Source: Vibrio ouci
GTDB lineage: Bacteria; Pseudomonadota; Gammaproteobacteria; Enterobacterales; Vibrionaceae
DNA: 64,000 nucleotides
Assembly: GCF_004551525.1 (NCBI RefSeq)
Contig: NZ_SATR01000023.1
Location: forward strand, 16,295 to 80,294
Reading direction: 5' to 3'
Part shown: piece after piece, positions 7,823 to 17,120 of the stretch
Layout: the number at the start of each line of letters is the position of its first letter
How positions within the stretch are numbered: position 1 is the stretch's first letter
The notes under the pieces: model-generated
Database searches by the model: none
What the model saw: only the letters and a program-made list of their open reading frames with translations
Told to the model about the DNA's origin: nothing
Program-made: the position numbers and the translations under genes

Positions 7823-8800
7823 TTATTGAGCTACTTGGTACTCAAATTCAGGAACGATAACTTCAACACGGCGGTTTTGCTCACGGCCTTCGCGAGTTTC
7901 GTTAGATGCAATCGGGTTGTTTTCACCTTCACCACGAGCAGTAATACGTGAAGAGTCGATGCCTTTTTCTTCTAGAGCGTTTGCTACTGACTGTGCACGT
8001 TTCTCAGAAACAACTTGGTTGTATTCCGCAGCACCTGAAGTATCAGTGTAACCAACGATCTCTACATTAGCTTGTGGGTAAGTGTTCAGGAACTCAACTA
8101 GCTCGTCTAGTTGAGCTGCACTGTCTTGGTTTAGCTCAGTGCTGTTTAGCTTAAAGCTACCTGTACCTAGTTGTTGCGTTTCAAATGTTTTTGTTTCTAC
8201 AACAGGTTCAGCTGGAGTTTCTTCTACTACAACTTCTTCTGTCATTTCTTCTTCAACAACTGCAACTGGTGCCGCTTCTTCGCTGCCGCCAAATTTGTAA
8301 ACGAAACCAAGTGTTGCGCTGTTGCCCATAGCACGTACTTGATCATTGTTTGCATCAGTAATTGTTTGGTATTCAACACGAACTGTCACATTTTCATGTG
8401 AATCGAATTCGATACCAGCAGCACCTAGGTAAGAGTAATCATCTTGGTTGCCGTATTTCACGTACGCACCACCAAACTTACCGTAAAGTGAGATATCGTT
8501 AGTAATAGGTAGGTTTAGTTTAGGAGCTAAAGTGAATGCTTCAACTTTGTCATCATTTAGGCCATCAGCAGTGAATTTGCCTAGGTAATCGTAACCACCT
8601 TCAATTGATAGGAAGTCCCACATCTCGTAACCAGCAAACACACCTGCTGTCGATGCTTCGTCGTCACAGTTTGCTGTTGCAGTCGTACAAGCATCATCTA
8701 ACCATGATTTACCTACTTTACCACCAACATACAGCTCTGCCATTGAAGGTGCAGATGCTAGAAGAAGTGACGCTGAGATTACCGCTGCTAATTTTTTCAT
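7823..8800 (-). CDS. ompA: OmpA-family outer-membrane protein (copy 3 of 3)
   Basis: Third and most upstream of the tandem OmpA genes. The 325-residue product begins with a signal peptide (KKLAAVISASLLLASAPSMA). The barrel runs about 22-175 (LYVGGKVGKSWLDDACTT, GGYDYLGKFTADGLNDD, FGGAYVKYGNQDDYSYLG), then a Glu/Val/Pro-rich linker and the OmpA domain with IVGYTDTSGAAEYNQ, RITARGEGENNPIASN and EGREQNRRVEVIVP. The conserved Asp and Arg that bind diaminopimelate in this domain are present. This copy has the longest upstream region, so it is the likeliest to be the main, strongly expressed OmpA. The gene name is used in the family sense only. Confidence 0.9.
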   Translation of the reverse strand: MKKLAAVISASLLLASAPSMAELYVGGKVGKSWLDDACTTATANCDDEASTAGVFAGYEMWDFLSIEGGYDYLGKFTADGLNDDKVEAFTLAPKLNLPITNDISLYGKFGGAYVKYGNQDDYSYLGAAGIEFDSHENVTVRVEYQTITDANNDQVRAMGNSATLGFVYKFGGSEEAAPVAVVEEEMTEEVVVEETPAEPVVETKTFETQQLGTGSFKLNSTELNQDSAAQLDELVEFLNTYPQANVEIVGYTDTSGAAEYNQVVSEKRAQSVANALEEKGIDSSRITARGEGENNPIASNETREGREQNRRVEVIVPEFEYQVAQ

Positions 8801-9305
8801 TACTGTTTCCTTAATACTTAATATTAATGTCGTTATCGTTTAGCTTTGATCCTGCACTCAATCTCTCCAAGCAAAGTGGAGATGAGGTCCATTCATTCAC
8901 TTCCTGATGTGTCATTTCGCTCCAGGTCAATCCGGTGCTTTAGCTAACAATAAACGTGACTATATGTAACCAACGGGGAGGACTATAAAGAGGATCAGTT
9001 CCATTAATAAAGGGGGGGAATGTCAGCATTTAGTTGCATTAAAGTCAGAGAAGTTTCAGGGAGCACTCTCAGCTCTTGCCACATAAGGGCTAACGCGGCT
9101 TCACACTTTTTGCGTTTTCCACGAAAAAAAACGCGCCTAAAGTAAAGATTCTTAAATTCAAGACGATATTTTGTAGGCATTTTCCCAAACAAATTTAGTA
9201 ACACGCTCGATGAAGTTAGGTATTTTCAAAATAAAACACCAACTGATACGAGCAAATAATCAGTTCACTTGAACGCAGCAGTCACCCTAAGCACTCTTTA
9301 ACACA
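8801..9305. other. 505-base gap between the OmpA cluster and gltX
   Basis: This stretch must hold the promoter and leader of the OmpA gene starting at 8800. A hairpin, TCTCCA (8864-8869) with TGGAGA (8877-8882), lies in the probable leader, about 65-80 bases before the start codon. A 66-codon minus-strand frame at 9004-9204 is treated separately. I found no convincing tRNA or other RNA gene. Confidence 0.6.
9004..9204 (-). CDS. Doubtful 66-codon basic ORF
   Basis: A minus-strand frame of 66 codons, rich in Arg, Lys and Leu, with no signal peptide and no recognisable domain; its C-terminal half contains LALMWQELRVLPETSLTLM. No good ribosome binding site precedes its ATG. It may be a remnant or a chance frame in the leader-side DNA upstream of the OmpA gene. 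I list it because the surrounding 500 bases are otherwise empty. Confidence 0.2.
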   Translation of the reverse strand: MLLNLFGKMPTKYRLEFKNLYFRRVFFRGKRKKCEAALALMWQELRVLPETSLTLMQLNADIPPLY

Positions 9306-9337
9306 TAAAAAAAACCGCAGTATTAAACTGCGGTTTT
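9306..9337 (-). terminator. Terminator after gltX
   Basis: AAAACCGCAG (9311-9320) and CTGCGGTTTT (9328-9337) pair perfectly; the A run at 9307-9314 gives a T tract on the minus strand. Confidence 0.9.
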
Positions 9338-9361
9338 GGTATCTAATCGAGAAAATAGAAA

Positions 9362-10789
9362 CTATGCGTTCGCTTCACGCTCTTCGATAAATGCGATTGC
9401 CATCTTGATACGGGCAATAACACGCTCTTTACCAACAAGTTCCATAACCGCATCAACAGACGGAGACTGGCCACCACCTGTTACTGCAACGCGCAATGGC
9501 ATACCAATTTTGCCCATGCCGATTTCTAGCTCTTCACAAACAGCAGCGATAACACCTTCTTTAATGTTCGCTGTTGTCCACTCTTCTAGCGCTTCAACTT
9601 TCGCTAGAGCAAGCTCTAATGGGCCTTTAGCGACGCCGCGTAGGTGCTTCTTAGCCGCGCCTGCTTCAAACTCAGAGAAATCTTCGTAGAAGTAACGGAT
9701 CTGCTCTGCTAGCTCTACCAGCGTGTTACAACGCTCACCCACAAGCTTGATCACTTCAGTGATTGCCGGACCGTTTTCAACGTTTAGTTTCTGGTTATCT
9801 AGGTGCCATTGTAGGTACTCAGCCACATACTCAGGATCAGATGTCTTAATGTAGTGGTTGTTCAACCAAAGTAGCTTTTCAGTATTGAACGCTGACGCTG
9901 ATTTAGAGATTGCATCTAGAGAGAACAGGTTGATCATCTCTTCTTGCGAGAAGATCTCTTGGTCACCATGAGACCAACCAAGACGTACTAGGTAGTTGTT
10001 AAGTGCATTTGGTAGGTAACCTTCATCGCGGTATTGCATAACAGAAACTGCGCCGTGACGCTTAGACAGTTTCGCACCGTCATCACCTAGGATCATTGCA
10101 CAGTGAGCAAATACCGGTACTGGCGCACCTAGTGCTTCGTAGATGTTGATTTGACGAGGTGTGTTGTTGATGTGGTCTTCACCACGAACAACGTGCGTAA
10201 TGCCCATATCCCAGTCATCAACCACAACCACGAAGTTGTACGTTGGTGCACCATCAGTACGACGGATTATTAGGTCATCTAGCTGGCTGTTAGCAATTTC
10301 GATGCGACCACGAATTTGGTCATCAAATACTACGCTGCCTTCTTTCGGGTTACGGAAGCGGATAACAAACGCATCGCCTTCTTTCGCTTCAGCATTAGCT
10401 GCAACGATTTTTGGGTGATTAGCATCGTAACGAGGCATCTCTTTCGCTGCTTCTTGCTCTGCACGGATTTCATCTAACAGCTCTTTAGATGCGTAACATT
10501 TGTATGCTTTATCTTCAGCAAGCAGCTTATCAACCATTTCGTTGTAACGGTCAAAACGCTTAGATTGGAAGTAAGGACCTTCATTCCACTCTAGACCCAT
10601 CCATTGCATGCCTTCTAGGATCGCATCCACAGCTTCCTGAGAGTTACGCTCTAAATCTGTATCTTCGATACGTAGAACGAATTCACCGCCTTGGCTTTTA
10701 GCATATAGCCAAGAGTAAAGTGCAGTACGTGCACCACCAACGTGAAGGTAGCCTGTAGGGCTAGGAGCAAAACGAGTTTTAACCGTCAT
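9362..10789 (-). CDS. gltX: Glutamyl-tRNA synthetase
   Basis: GltX attaches glutamate to tRNA-Glu in the cytoplasm. The 475-residue class I synthetase shows the HIGH-type site at the N-terminus ([19 protein letters not shown]) and the KMSKS-type loop near the middle ([15 protein letters not shown]). Between them are the GluRS catalytic-domain strings [16 protein letters not shown] and [20 protein letters not shown]. The C-terminal helical anticodon-binding domain is complete, and the length matches the bacterial enzyme. It stands alone, with its own terminator just downstream. The start at 10789 is followed at once by the conserved N-terminus. Confidence 0.98.
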   Translation of the reverse strand: MTVKTRFAPSPTGYLHVGGARTALYSWLYAKSQGGEFVLRIEDTDLERNSQEAVDAILEGMQWMGLEWNEGPYFQSKRFDRYNEMVDKLLAEDKAYKCYASKELLDEIRAEQEAAKEMPRYDANHPKIVAANAEAKEGDAFVIRFRNPKEGSVVFDDQIRGRIEIANSQLDDLIIRRTDGAPTYNFVVVVDDWDMGITHVVRGEDHINNTPRQINIYEALGAPVPVFAHCAMILGDDGAKLSKRHGAVSVMQYRDEGYLPNALNNYLVRLGWSHGDQEIFSQEEMINLFSLDAISKSASAFNTEKLLWLNNHYIKTSDPEYVAEYLQWHLDNQKLNVENGPAITEVIKLVGERCNTLVELAEQIRYFYEDFSEFEAGAAKKHLRGVAKGPLELALAKVEALEEWTTANIKEGVIAAVCEELEIGMGKIGMPLRVAVTGGGQSPSVDAVMELVGKERVIARIKMAIAFIEEREANA

Positions 10790-10897
10790 GTAAAATACCT
10801 TGATTGTCTAAATGACCACACCAATACCTTCAAAACAGGCTGGTGCCAAAATTGCGCGTTATTTTAGCACCGATATGTAATTCTACAATCCTTGGAA

Positions 10898-11494
10898 TTA
10901 CTTTAAGTTTTGCATGGCCCACTGCATAAATTCTTGCTGTTCTTCACGACTTAAGTCGCTGAATGATTGCTTGAGCGTTTTTGTCGCGGCAGGAGAGTTT
11001 GCAATATTTGATGTTGCCTGCTGTTTGTGTGCCACGTTGTTGTAGTCTGCAACCTCTCTTTTATAATCACGAAATCCCTGAAGACCGCCTTTGTTTAATT
11101 GAGTCAGCGAGAATTGAACATCATTACCTGTTTTATTTTTCAAGGTAACTATTGGGCTCTTTTCAAATGCCTTTGCATCTTCAATGGTACGAAACTTACC
11201 GTAAGTTAGCGTTAGCTGCGTATCTTTTTCCGCTTCAAATTCCAATAATAGCGGCTGTGAATCAAATTTTCGACGCTTACCATCTTCAAATACAATTTGA
11301 CCGACGGTGACAGCCAGTTGGTTGTTACCACTTTCAATGTCGATACTATTGTTTTCAGAAATCTGCCCTGGGTAAATAGATTCTCCATTTAGGACACGAG
11401 GCGTAAGTTCAGCTTGTAGAGTAAGTTGGGCAGCAAATATAGGCGCAGACGCTATTGCGCAAAGAGCTATTAGAATAGTATTTTTTTTCATCAT
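10898..11494 (-). CDS. Secreted DUF2057 (YccT-like) protein beside the chitoporin gene
   Basis: A 198-residue exported protein with a signal peptide (TILIALCAIASAPIFA) and a DUF2057 domain: LTLQAELTPRVLNGESI, NNQLAVTVGQIVFEDG and PLLLEFEAEKDTQLTLTYG are typical. DUF2057 proteins are periplasmic or envelope proteins of unknown function. The C-terminal tail is a charged helix (LKQSFSDLSREEQQEFMQWA). It lies just downstream of the chitoporin gene on the same strand but behind a terminator, so it probably has its own promoter. A second DUF2057 gene sits in the same place beside another porin at 32485-33255, and both end in a similar helix. Confidence 0.85.
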   Translation of the reverse strand: MMKKNTILIALCAIASAPIFAAQLTLQAELTPRVLNGESIYPGQISENNSIDIESGNNQLAVTVGQIVFEDGKRRKFDSQPLLLEFEAEKDTQLTLTYGKFRTIEDAKAFEKSPIVTLKNKTGNDVQFSLTQLNKGGLQGFRDYKREVADYNNVAHKQQATSNIANSPAATKTLKQSFSDLSREEQQEFMQWAMQNLK

Positions 11495-11578
11495 GGTTTC
11501 TCTTCTTCTACCAATTTAGATAAGCCATAGAAATCAACAGGCCATTAACTTCAATGACTTATATAGATTAGCATTAAC

Positions 11579-11606
11579 ACAAAAAGGGCGTTTCCGCCCT
11601 TTTTAT
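11579..11606 (-). terminator. Terminator after the chitoporin gene
   Basis: AAAAAGGGCG (11581-11590) and CGCCCTTTTT (11595-11604) pair perfectly around TTTC, with A and T runs on either side. Confidence 0.93.
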
Positions 11607-11616
11607 CGACTCTCTA

Positions 11617-12753
11617 TTAGAAGTAGTACTCTACACCTACAGAGAATTCATCGTAGTCAGCCGACTTCCAACGGTTCGCACCGTCATCTGAGTCAGTCCA
11701 ACCACCTACATATGTTGCACCGTCACCAAAGTCTAAGGTACGAGCACGTACATAGATAACTGCTGATGGATCTACGAAGTACATAACTTGCGCTGATAGT
11801 ACGTCATCAGCCGTATTGTCGATTGTCTGACCATCGCGCTCTAAGTCGAAGTTAGCTGCGTAACCTAGCTTGTACTGCCAATCACCAGTCGTGTACATCA
11901 GACCAGCAGAAACTGCATCTTGCTTCTCGCTGACACCGTTGCTCGCATCCGCTTCCATATATTTATATTGAGCGAAGAACGAAATACCATTTTCGAACCA
12001 ACCTTGAACACCGACTAGATAACTGTTGTTTTCCCATGTCTGGCCTTCGGCTTCAATATTGCGGTTGCCTTCATACGCAGCATCTAATTGCAGTGGACCC
12101 AGTTTGTAATGTGCTGCAATACCACCCCAGTAATCATCACCGGCACCCATACCAGCGCTATCACCAGCACCAGCAGCGATGTCTAATGAGAACTTGTCTG
12201 CGTACATTGGGGAGTCCCAGCGGATAGTGTTTGACTGACGATCTTGGTATTTAGCACCGCCAATAGCCCCACCCCAGTCATATACATCGCCTAGACCTGG
12301 GTTAGATGCTGGCCAATCAACTAGTTCATACATAGGTGTTAGTACGCGACCTAGACGAATTTGGCCCATTGACTCACTTTCAAAGCCGACAAACGTATCA
12401 CGCTCACCTAAGCCAGCACCTTCACCACCAAAGCTTGGGTCAACGTAGCCACCCTCGATTTGCCAAATAAACGTTGGCCCGAAGTTAGCAAAATCTTTTT
12501 TACCGCGGAAACCAATACGAGACTCGTTGTTTAACTGCATGCCTCCAAGATCATCATCCGTTGCATTACTACCAGAGTCATAATCACGATACGCGGCCTG
12601 CATCGCAATAATACCGTAGACTTCATATGCAAATGAATCCTTAGTTAAGTAGTTCTTTGCTGCGTCGCTGTTTGCGCCATCAGCAAACGCTGCACCACTT
12701 AGAACCAAGCTTGATACTGCTGCTCCTAGCAATGTCTTTTTGAAATGAGACAT
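11617..12753 (-). CDS. chiP: Chitoporin ChiP
   Basis: ChiP is an outer-membrane channel that takes up chitin oligosaccharides. The start is the ATG at 12753 (AGGGG eight to nine bases before it), giving a clean signal peptide (LLGAAVSSLVLSGAAFA) and a 378-residue precursor. The mature N-terminus DGANSDAAK matches the N-terminal plug of the structurally known Vibrio harveyi-clade chitoporin VhChiP. Large parts of the barrel agree with my memory of that protein (YEVYGIIAMQAAYRDYDSG, ESRIGFRGKKDFANFGPTFI, GRVLTPMYELVDWPASNPGL). The C-terminus ends in Phe (VGVEYYF), the outer-membrane assembly signal. A related porin at 33335-34408 lacks the plug sequence. Confidence 0.93.
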   Translation of the reverse strand: MSHFKKTLLGAAVSSLVLSGAAFADGANSDAAKNYLTKDSFAYEVYGIIAMQAAYRDYDSGSNATDDDLGGMQLNNESRIGFRGKKDFANFGPTFIWQIEGGYVDPSFGGEGAGLGERDTFVGFESESMGQIRLGRVLTPMYELVDWPASNPGLGDVYDWGGAIGGAKYQDRQSNTIRWDSPMYADKFSLDIAAGAGDSAGMGAGDDYWGGIAAHYKLGPLQLDAAYEGNRNIEAEGQTWENNSYLVGVQGWFENGISFFAQYKYMEADASNGVSEKQDAVSAGLMYTTGDWQYKLGYAANFDLERDGQTIDNTADDVLSAQVMYFVDPSAVIYVRARTLDFGDGATYVGGWTDSDDGANRWKSADYDEFSVGVEYYF

Positions 12754-13183
12754 AAGAATAACCCCTATTATTAAGAATTTATTTTTTGTTAGCACTCCCC
12801 AACAAACCACCTAACTGCATGATTAAAAGGGGAGAACCATTTATGGACGGGTTCATCTTGGCAAACTTTTTTTTCTTCAAAAAACTATCCAAAGAAAAAT
12901 CTGACTCACTTCAAAACGGGTTTTATCAACCTCTTTATTTATCATTAAAAATCAACAACTTACACAAAAAACATAAAACATAAAAAACGTCAATTTTAGA
13001 AAAACCAGACAAATACTGGTAAACATCCAGAAAAATCGTTATCTACATCTCATTGATTTTTGAACATTTTACGGAACTTTATATTCACCAATAAAAAAGT
13101 TAGAGGTAACTCGCATTAAAAAACGTTAAAAGTCCTAAGCAAAAAACAAAGATTAACGATTTTGACTTTCGCATAATCAATGT
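12754..13183. other. AT-rich gap upstream of chiP
   Basis: About 430 bases of AT-rich DNA that must contain the chiP promoter and its control sites, on the minus strand. I could not identify a confident -10/-35 pair, CRP site or RNA gene. The copA promoter starts at its right end. Confidence 0.5.
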
Positions 13184-13214
13184 TTGACCTTACCCTTGAG
13201 TTAAGGTTTATGCT
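13184..13214 (+). promoter_or_regulatory. CueR-type (MerR family) copper-responsive promoter of copA
   Basis: The -35 TTGACC (13184-13189) and -10 TATGCT (13209-13214) are separated by 19 bases, the over-long spacer typical of MerR-family promoters. The spacer holds a dyad: ACCTTA at 13187-13192 and TAAGGT at 13202-13207. This is the layout of the E. coli copA promoter, which CueR activates with Cu(I). cueR itself is not in this window. Confidence 0.88.
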
Positions 13215-13246
13215 TAGTCATCATCGCTTTTAATGCAGGTAAGGTT

Positions 13247-15925
13247 ATGGCTAAGTTTGATATTCCCCTATCAGGGCTCAATTGCATGGGGTGTGCGAGA
13301 AAGGTTGAGAACAAACTCACTTCAGAACTTGATACGACAATCTACGAGCTTTCTCCAACCTTTGTCTCAATAGAGAGCGCACTAACATTTCTTGAGATAG
13401 AAAAGTCGGTCAAAGAACTTGGCTACCAAGCGGGTCACCATTATCAGCTACACCTTAGTGGACTCAATTGTGGAAAGTGTGTCGCCAAGCTTGAAAAAGC
13501 GTTGAGCGAGGATGCGTATGTCGGTCAGTTCTGCGCCTCAAAAAGTGAACTTTCAGTCTCATCCCTACATTCGTTGGAAACCCTACAGGCTTTAGTTGCA
13601 TCGCTTGGCTATCAAGCCACATTAAATGAACCTCAGGGAGATGAGGTTGAAGAAGAAATCCAAACCTCATCGATAGAAAACAACACTATTGATGCACTTC
13701 ATACCCACCAGCTTCTGATATCTGGTATGACTTGCGCAAGCTGTGTTGCATCGGTTGAAAAAACAATAATCAGCGTCGCTGGTATAGATAAAGCGCAAGT
13801 TAACCTCGCGGAACAAAGTGCGATCGTATATAGCGCATTAGATAGCAATCAAATAGAGACTCAACTGCTTCCCGCAATAAACAAAGCAGGCTACCAAGCG
13901 CAACTTGTAACTGACTCAGAAACGCAACAATTAAAACAGCAGCAACAGCAGGCATTGGTTCAAGCCCACCACAAACGCAGCGCTTGGTTTGGCTTAGCCG
14001 TCGGAGCCCCATTGATGCTTTGGGGAGTGCTGGGTGGAAATATGATGATCCGCAATCCCCAAGACCAAGTTGCTTGGGGAATTGTCGGCCTCATTTGTCT
14101 TTGGCTACTTGCAACAGCGGGCCGCTCATTCTTTGTCAATGCGTGGCAAGCACTCACTCACAAACGTGCGACTATGGATACACTTGTAGCATTAGGTGTT
14201 GGTTCTGCATGGCTGTTCTCGATGTTGGTTGTGCTAGTGCCTGATTTTTTCCCAGCACCATCGCGCCATGTTTACTTTGAAGCAAGCGCCATGATCGTCG
14301 GTCTTATCTCCCTTGGTCATTATATCGAAGCCAAAGCCAAAGCTAAGACCACCTTGTCTCTTCAAGCACTAATTGGCCTTCAGCCTCAAACTGCGAATTT
14401 AGTTACCGATAAAGGTGAGCAAGTTATTGATATCAAAACCATTCAAGTTGGTATACTGTTGAGGGTAAAACCCGGAGAGAAAATTCCAGTCGACGGACGA
14501 GTTCAATCAGGTGAATCTTATTTAGATGAGTCGATGCTTACCGGCGAACCGGTACCGGTTAACAAACAGATCGGTGATACCGTCTCAGCTGGCACCATCA
14601 ACCAAGATGGCTCTCTGGTTATTGAAGCTCAGGGCGTTGGCAACAATACAATGCTAGCGCGCATTGTCACTATGGTTCGCCAAGCCCAAAGCAGCAAACC
14701 GAAAATTGCCAAACTTGCCGATCAGATTTCCGCAGTATTTGTTCCTATCGTCGTCGCTATTGCACTTTTCTCAGCGTTGGTTTGGTATTTAGTTGGACCT
14801 CAACCAAGTGCGAGCTATATGTTGGTCGTCGCGACTACTGTTTTGATCATCGCGTGTCCATGTGCACTGGGTCTAGCGACGCCTTTATCTGTGACGGTTG
14901 GGGTTGGAAAAGCGGCTGAAATGGGCATTCTGATCCGTGACGCCAATGTTTTACAATCAGCGAGTAAAATAGATACGGTTGTGTTTGATAAAACAGGCAC
15001 ATTGACCGAAGGTAAACCGCAAGTCCAAGCTATCTATGCCTTGAGCGGAAATGAGCAGGAACTGCTTTCACTCAGCGCTTCCGTGGAGCAATACTCAGAG
15101 CACCCTTTGGCAAAAGCCATCGTTAATAAAGCACTAGAGCAACACATCGCACTCGTAGATGTCTCCGATTTTAAAAACCATCGCGGACAAGGGGTAGAAG
15201 CACTATACGACAATTGCCCTATCTCACTGGTGTCACTTAATGTTGCCGAGAAAAAACAATGGGACCTCCAAGAGCTACACCCCACTCTTACTCAGTATCT
15301 CAATAATGCCTGGACGCCGATTATCGTCCAAGTGGGCGGTATGGTTAAAGGTGTCATAGCGATAGCTGATCCAATCAAAACGGATGCAAAAAAAGCAGTC
15401 ACCGCTTTAAAAGCAATGAATATTGTCCCTGTGATGCTTACTGGTGACAATCAGGTGGTGGCTGAAGCAATCGCCATGCAGCTAGGAATTAACCAAGTAA
15501 TTGCGCAAGTCTTACCCGACGAGAAAGCTAGCCATGTTGAAGGTTTACAACGACAAGGTAAGTGCGTTGCAATGGTCGGTGATGGTGTCAACGATGCCCC
15601 GGCACTGGCGATAGCGAACGTCGGAGTAGCAATGGGCAGTGGCAGTGATGTCGCTATCGAGAGTGCGCAAATGACACTACTTAACTCATCTCCTCTTTCA
15701 ATAATCAGAGCAATTGAACTTTCCAAAGCAACCGTTCGAAATATGAAGCAAAACTTATTTGGCGCGTTCATCTACAACTCTTTGGGAATTCCGATTGCTG
15801 CTGGTGTTTTATACCCAACATTTGGCTTTTTATTGAGCCCTGTGGTGGCAGGGGCTGCCATGGCCCTTTCTTCGATTACCGTGGTTAGTAACGCTAACCG
15901 ATTAAGATTATTTAAAACTTCGTAG
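13247..15925 (+). CDS. copA: Copper-exporting P1B-type ATPase CopA
   Basis: CopA pumps Cu(I) out of the cytoplasm using ATP. The 892-residue protein has three N-terminal heavy-metal domains, with CxxC pairs at residues 13/16 (GLNCMGC), 75/78 (GLNCGKC) and 163/166 (GMTCASC). The membrane CPC motif is at 537-539 ([16 protein letters not shown]). The phosphorylated Asp581 lies in [14 protein letters not shown], and [11 protein letters not shown] and [13 protein letters not shown] are also present. Many bacterial CopA proteins have one or two metal domains, so three is on the high side; the first two look degenerate around the CxxC. The start follows an AGGTAAGG. A CueR-type promoter lies just upstream, and a DUF411 metal protein follows 8 bases after the stop. 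Confidence 0.96.
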   Translation: MAKFDIPLSGLNCMGCARKVENKLTSELDTTIYELSPTFVSIESALTFLEIEKSVKELGYQAGHHYQLHLSGLNCGKCVAKLEKALSEDAYVGQFCASKSELSVSSLHSLETLQALVASLGYQATLNEPQGDEVEEEIQTSSIENNTIDALHTHQLLISGMTCASCVASVEKTIISVAGIDKAQVNLAEQSAIVYSALDSNQIETQLLPAINKAGYQAQLVTDSETQQLKQQQQQALVQAHHKRSAWFGLAVGAPLMLWGVLGGNMMIRNPQDQVAWGIVGLICLWLLATAGRSFFVNAWQALTHKRATMDTLVALGVGSAWLFSMLVVLVPDFFPAPSRHVYFEASAMIVGLISLGHYIEAKAKAKTTLSLQALIGLQPQTANLVTDKGEQVIDIKTIQVGILLRVKPGEKIPVDGRVQSGESYLDESMLTGEPVPVNKQIGDTVSAGTINQDGSLVIEAQGVGNNTMLARIVTMVRQAQSSKPKIAKLADQISAVFVPIVVAIALFSALVWYLVGPQPSASYMLVVATTVLIIACPCALGLATPLSVTVGVGKAAEMGILIRDANVLQSASKIDTVVFDKTGTLTEGKPQVQAIYALSGNEQELLSLSASVEQYSEHPLAKAIVNKALEQHIALVDVSDFKNHRGQGVEALYDNCPISLVSLNVAEKKQWDLQELHPTLTQYLNNAWTPIIVQVGGMVKGVIAIADPIKTDAKKAVTALKAMNIVPVMLTGDNQVVAEAIAMQLGINQVIAQVLPDEKASHVEGLQRQGKCVAMVGDGVNDAPALAIANVGVAMGSGSDVAIESAQMTLLNSSPLSIIRAIELSKATVRNMKQNLFGAFIYNSLGIPIAAGVLYPTFGFLLSPVVAGAAMALSSITVVSNANRLRLFKTS

Positions 15926-15933
15926 AGGTTCCT

Positions 15934-16377
15934 ATGAAAAGCAAAACTTTCGCCCTTACGGCACTATTCCTTTTGTCAGGTAATGCCATCGCAGCTGACG
16001 TTCTTAACCATAAGTCTCCCTACTGCGGCTGTTGTACCGAGTGGACTAAACACATGCAAGACGCTGGTTTCACCGTTGAAGAAAAACTGCATGAGAATAT
16101 GAATCCGATTAAACAAAAGCTTGGCGTAACACCAGAGCTAGCATCATGTCATACCGCTGAAATTGACGGCTATGTATTTGAAGGACATATTCCGGCGGAA
16201 GACATTAAAGCTTTCCTTGAAAACCCGCCGCGCAATGCGAAAGGTCTTGCAGTACCAGGAATGCCAATGGGTTCACCAGGTATGGAATATGGCGACAAAC
16301 AAGATGAGTACTCAGTGTACGCCTTTAATGAAAAAGGTCAGGTGTTTGAATACCGCCACTATAAAGGTAACCAATAA
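15934..16377 (+). CDS. DUF411 copper-associated periplasmic protein
   Basis: A 147-residue exported protein with a signal peptide (TFALTALFLLSGNAIA) and the DUF411 pattern: HKSPYCGCCTEWTKHMQDAG near the N-terminus, a further Cys in ELASCHTAEIDGYVFEGHIP, and the end region LAVPGMPMGSPGMEYG, rich in Met. DUF411 proteins are linked to metal, mainly copper, resistance; a periplasmic Cu-binding or redox role is likely but not proven. It starts 8 bases after copA and shares its copper-induced promoter. The CxCC-like site and Met-rich stretch could carry Cu(I). A clear terminator ends the operon. Confidence 0.88.
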   Translation: MKSKTFALTALFLLSGNAIAADVLNHKSPYCGCCTEWTKHMQDAGFTVEEKLHENMNPIKQKLGVTPELASCHTAEIDGYVFEGHIPAEDIKAFLENPPRNAKGLAVPGMPMGSPGMEYGDKQDEYSVYAFNEKGQVFEYRHYKGNQ

Positions 16378-16378
16378 A

Positions 16379-16408
16379 AGAAAGCCCAGCAGATGCTGGG
16401 CTTTTTTA
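16379..16408. terminator. Terminator between the copA operon and the KdgM-type porin gene
   Basis: AAAGCCCAGC (16381-16390) and GCTGGGCTTT (16395-16404) pair perfectly around AGAT and run into T's. The genes on either side are convergent. Confidence 0.9.
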
Positions 16409-16427
16409 GGACAGTAATAAGTTTGGC

Positions 16428-17120
16428 TTAGAAGCCGTAAGATGCACCGAATACGAATGCATTGTTAACTAGGCTATCACCTGTTGCAGTTTCAGCACCA
16501 TGTGCCTGAGAGCGGAACTCGAAGTATGGTTGAACACCTTGACGCGTCCACGTTGCACGAAGCTCGTGGTCCATTGTTTCAGCTTCAATCATGTATACGT
16601 TGTTGTAGCTGAACGTTACGTTTTCATCCATTACGTAACCAATGCGGTTATCCATGCGGTAATCTGTTTTCGCATCAGCGTCAGTTGCATCGATGTGCGC
16701 ACGAGTACGGTTGCTTAGAGAGATACCGTTATCAAAGTTGTAGCCAATTTTTACTAATGGGCGGTATTGAATATTTTCACCCGCTGAGAATAGGTGCTGG
16801 TAACCAGCTGCAACCCAAAGGTTATCAGTAATGTTAAATGACTGCTCACCACCAACAGTGATTGCTGGAGTCGTGTTACCTGCGCCACCATTTTCAGTTT
16901 CAAGTTTACCAAGCTGAATACCATCAAACTCAGTGTAAACCGTAAGACCACCAAACTGGTTATCAAAAGTATGGCCAGCTTCTAGTGTTGAAGTCGCGCT
17001 AGAACCGTGGATACGACCATCATCATGGAATTGAACGTTACCTGTTACGTATGAAGAACCCGCGAATGCCGTTGAAGCGAAAGCAAGAGAAAGTGCGCTT
17101 AGCGTAAATAGTTTTTTCAT
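16428..17120 (-). CDS. KdgM-family oligogalacturonate-type porin
   Basis: A 230-residue outer-membrane protein of the KdgM/NanC family, small barrels that pass acidic oligosaccharides. It has a signal peptide (LFTLSALSLAFASTAFA), repeated beta strands (SYVTGNVQFHDDGRIHGSSA, VKIGYNFDNGISLSNRTRA, NNVYMIEAETMDHELRATWT) and a terminal Phe (FVFGASYGF). In pectin-degrading bacteria KdgM takes up oligogalacturonate, but no uronate genes are near here, so the substrate is open. It is transcribed alone. A CRP-like palindrome lies in the long upstream region, fitting a catabolite-controlled sugar porin. Confidence 0.88.
   Translation of the reverse strand: MKKLFTLSALSLAFASTAFAGSSYVTGNVQFHDDGRIHGSSATSTLEAGHTFDNQFGGLTVYTEFDGIQLGKLETENGGAGNTTPAITVGGEQSFNITDNLWVAAGYQHLFSAGENIQYRPLVKIGYNFDNGISLSNRTRAHIDATDADAKTDYRMDNRIGYVMDENVTFSYNNVYMIEAETMDHELRATWTRQGVQPYFEFRSQAHGAETATGDSLVNNAFVFGASYGF

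Noticed and set aside
15451..15771. 106-codon minus-strand frame inside copA
   Set aside because: Lies opposite the conserved hinge region of CopA; composition is that of a mirrored coding strand.
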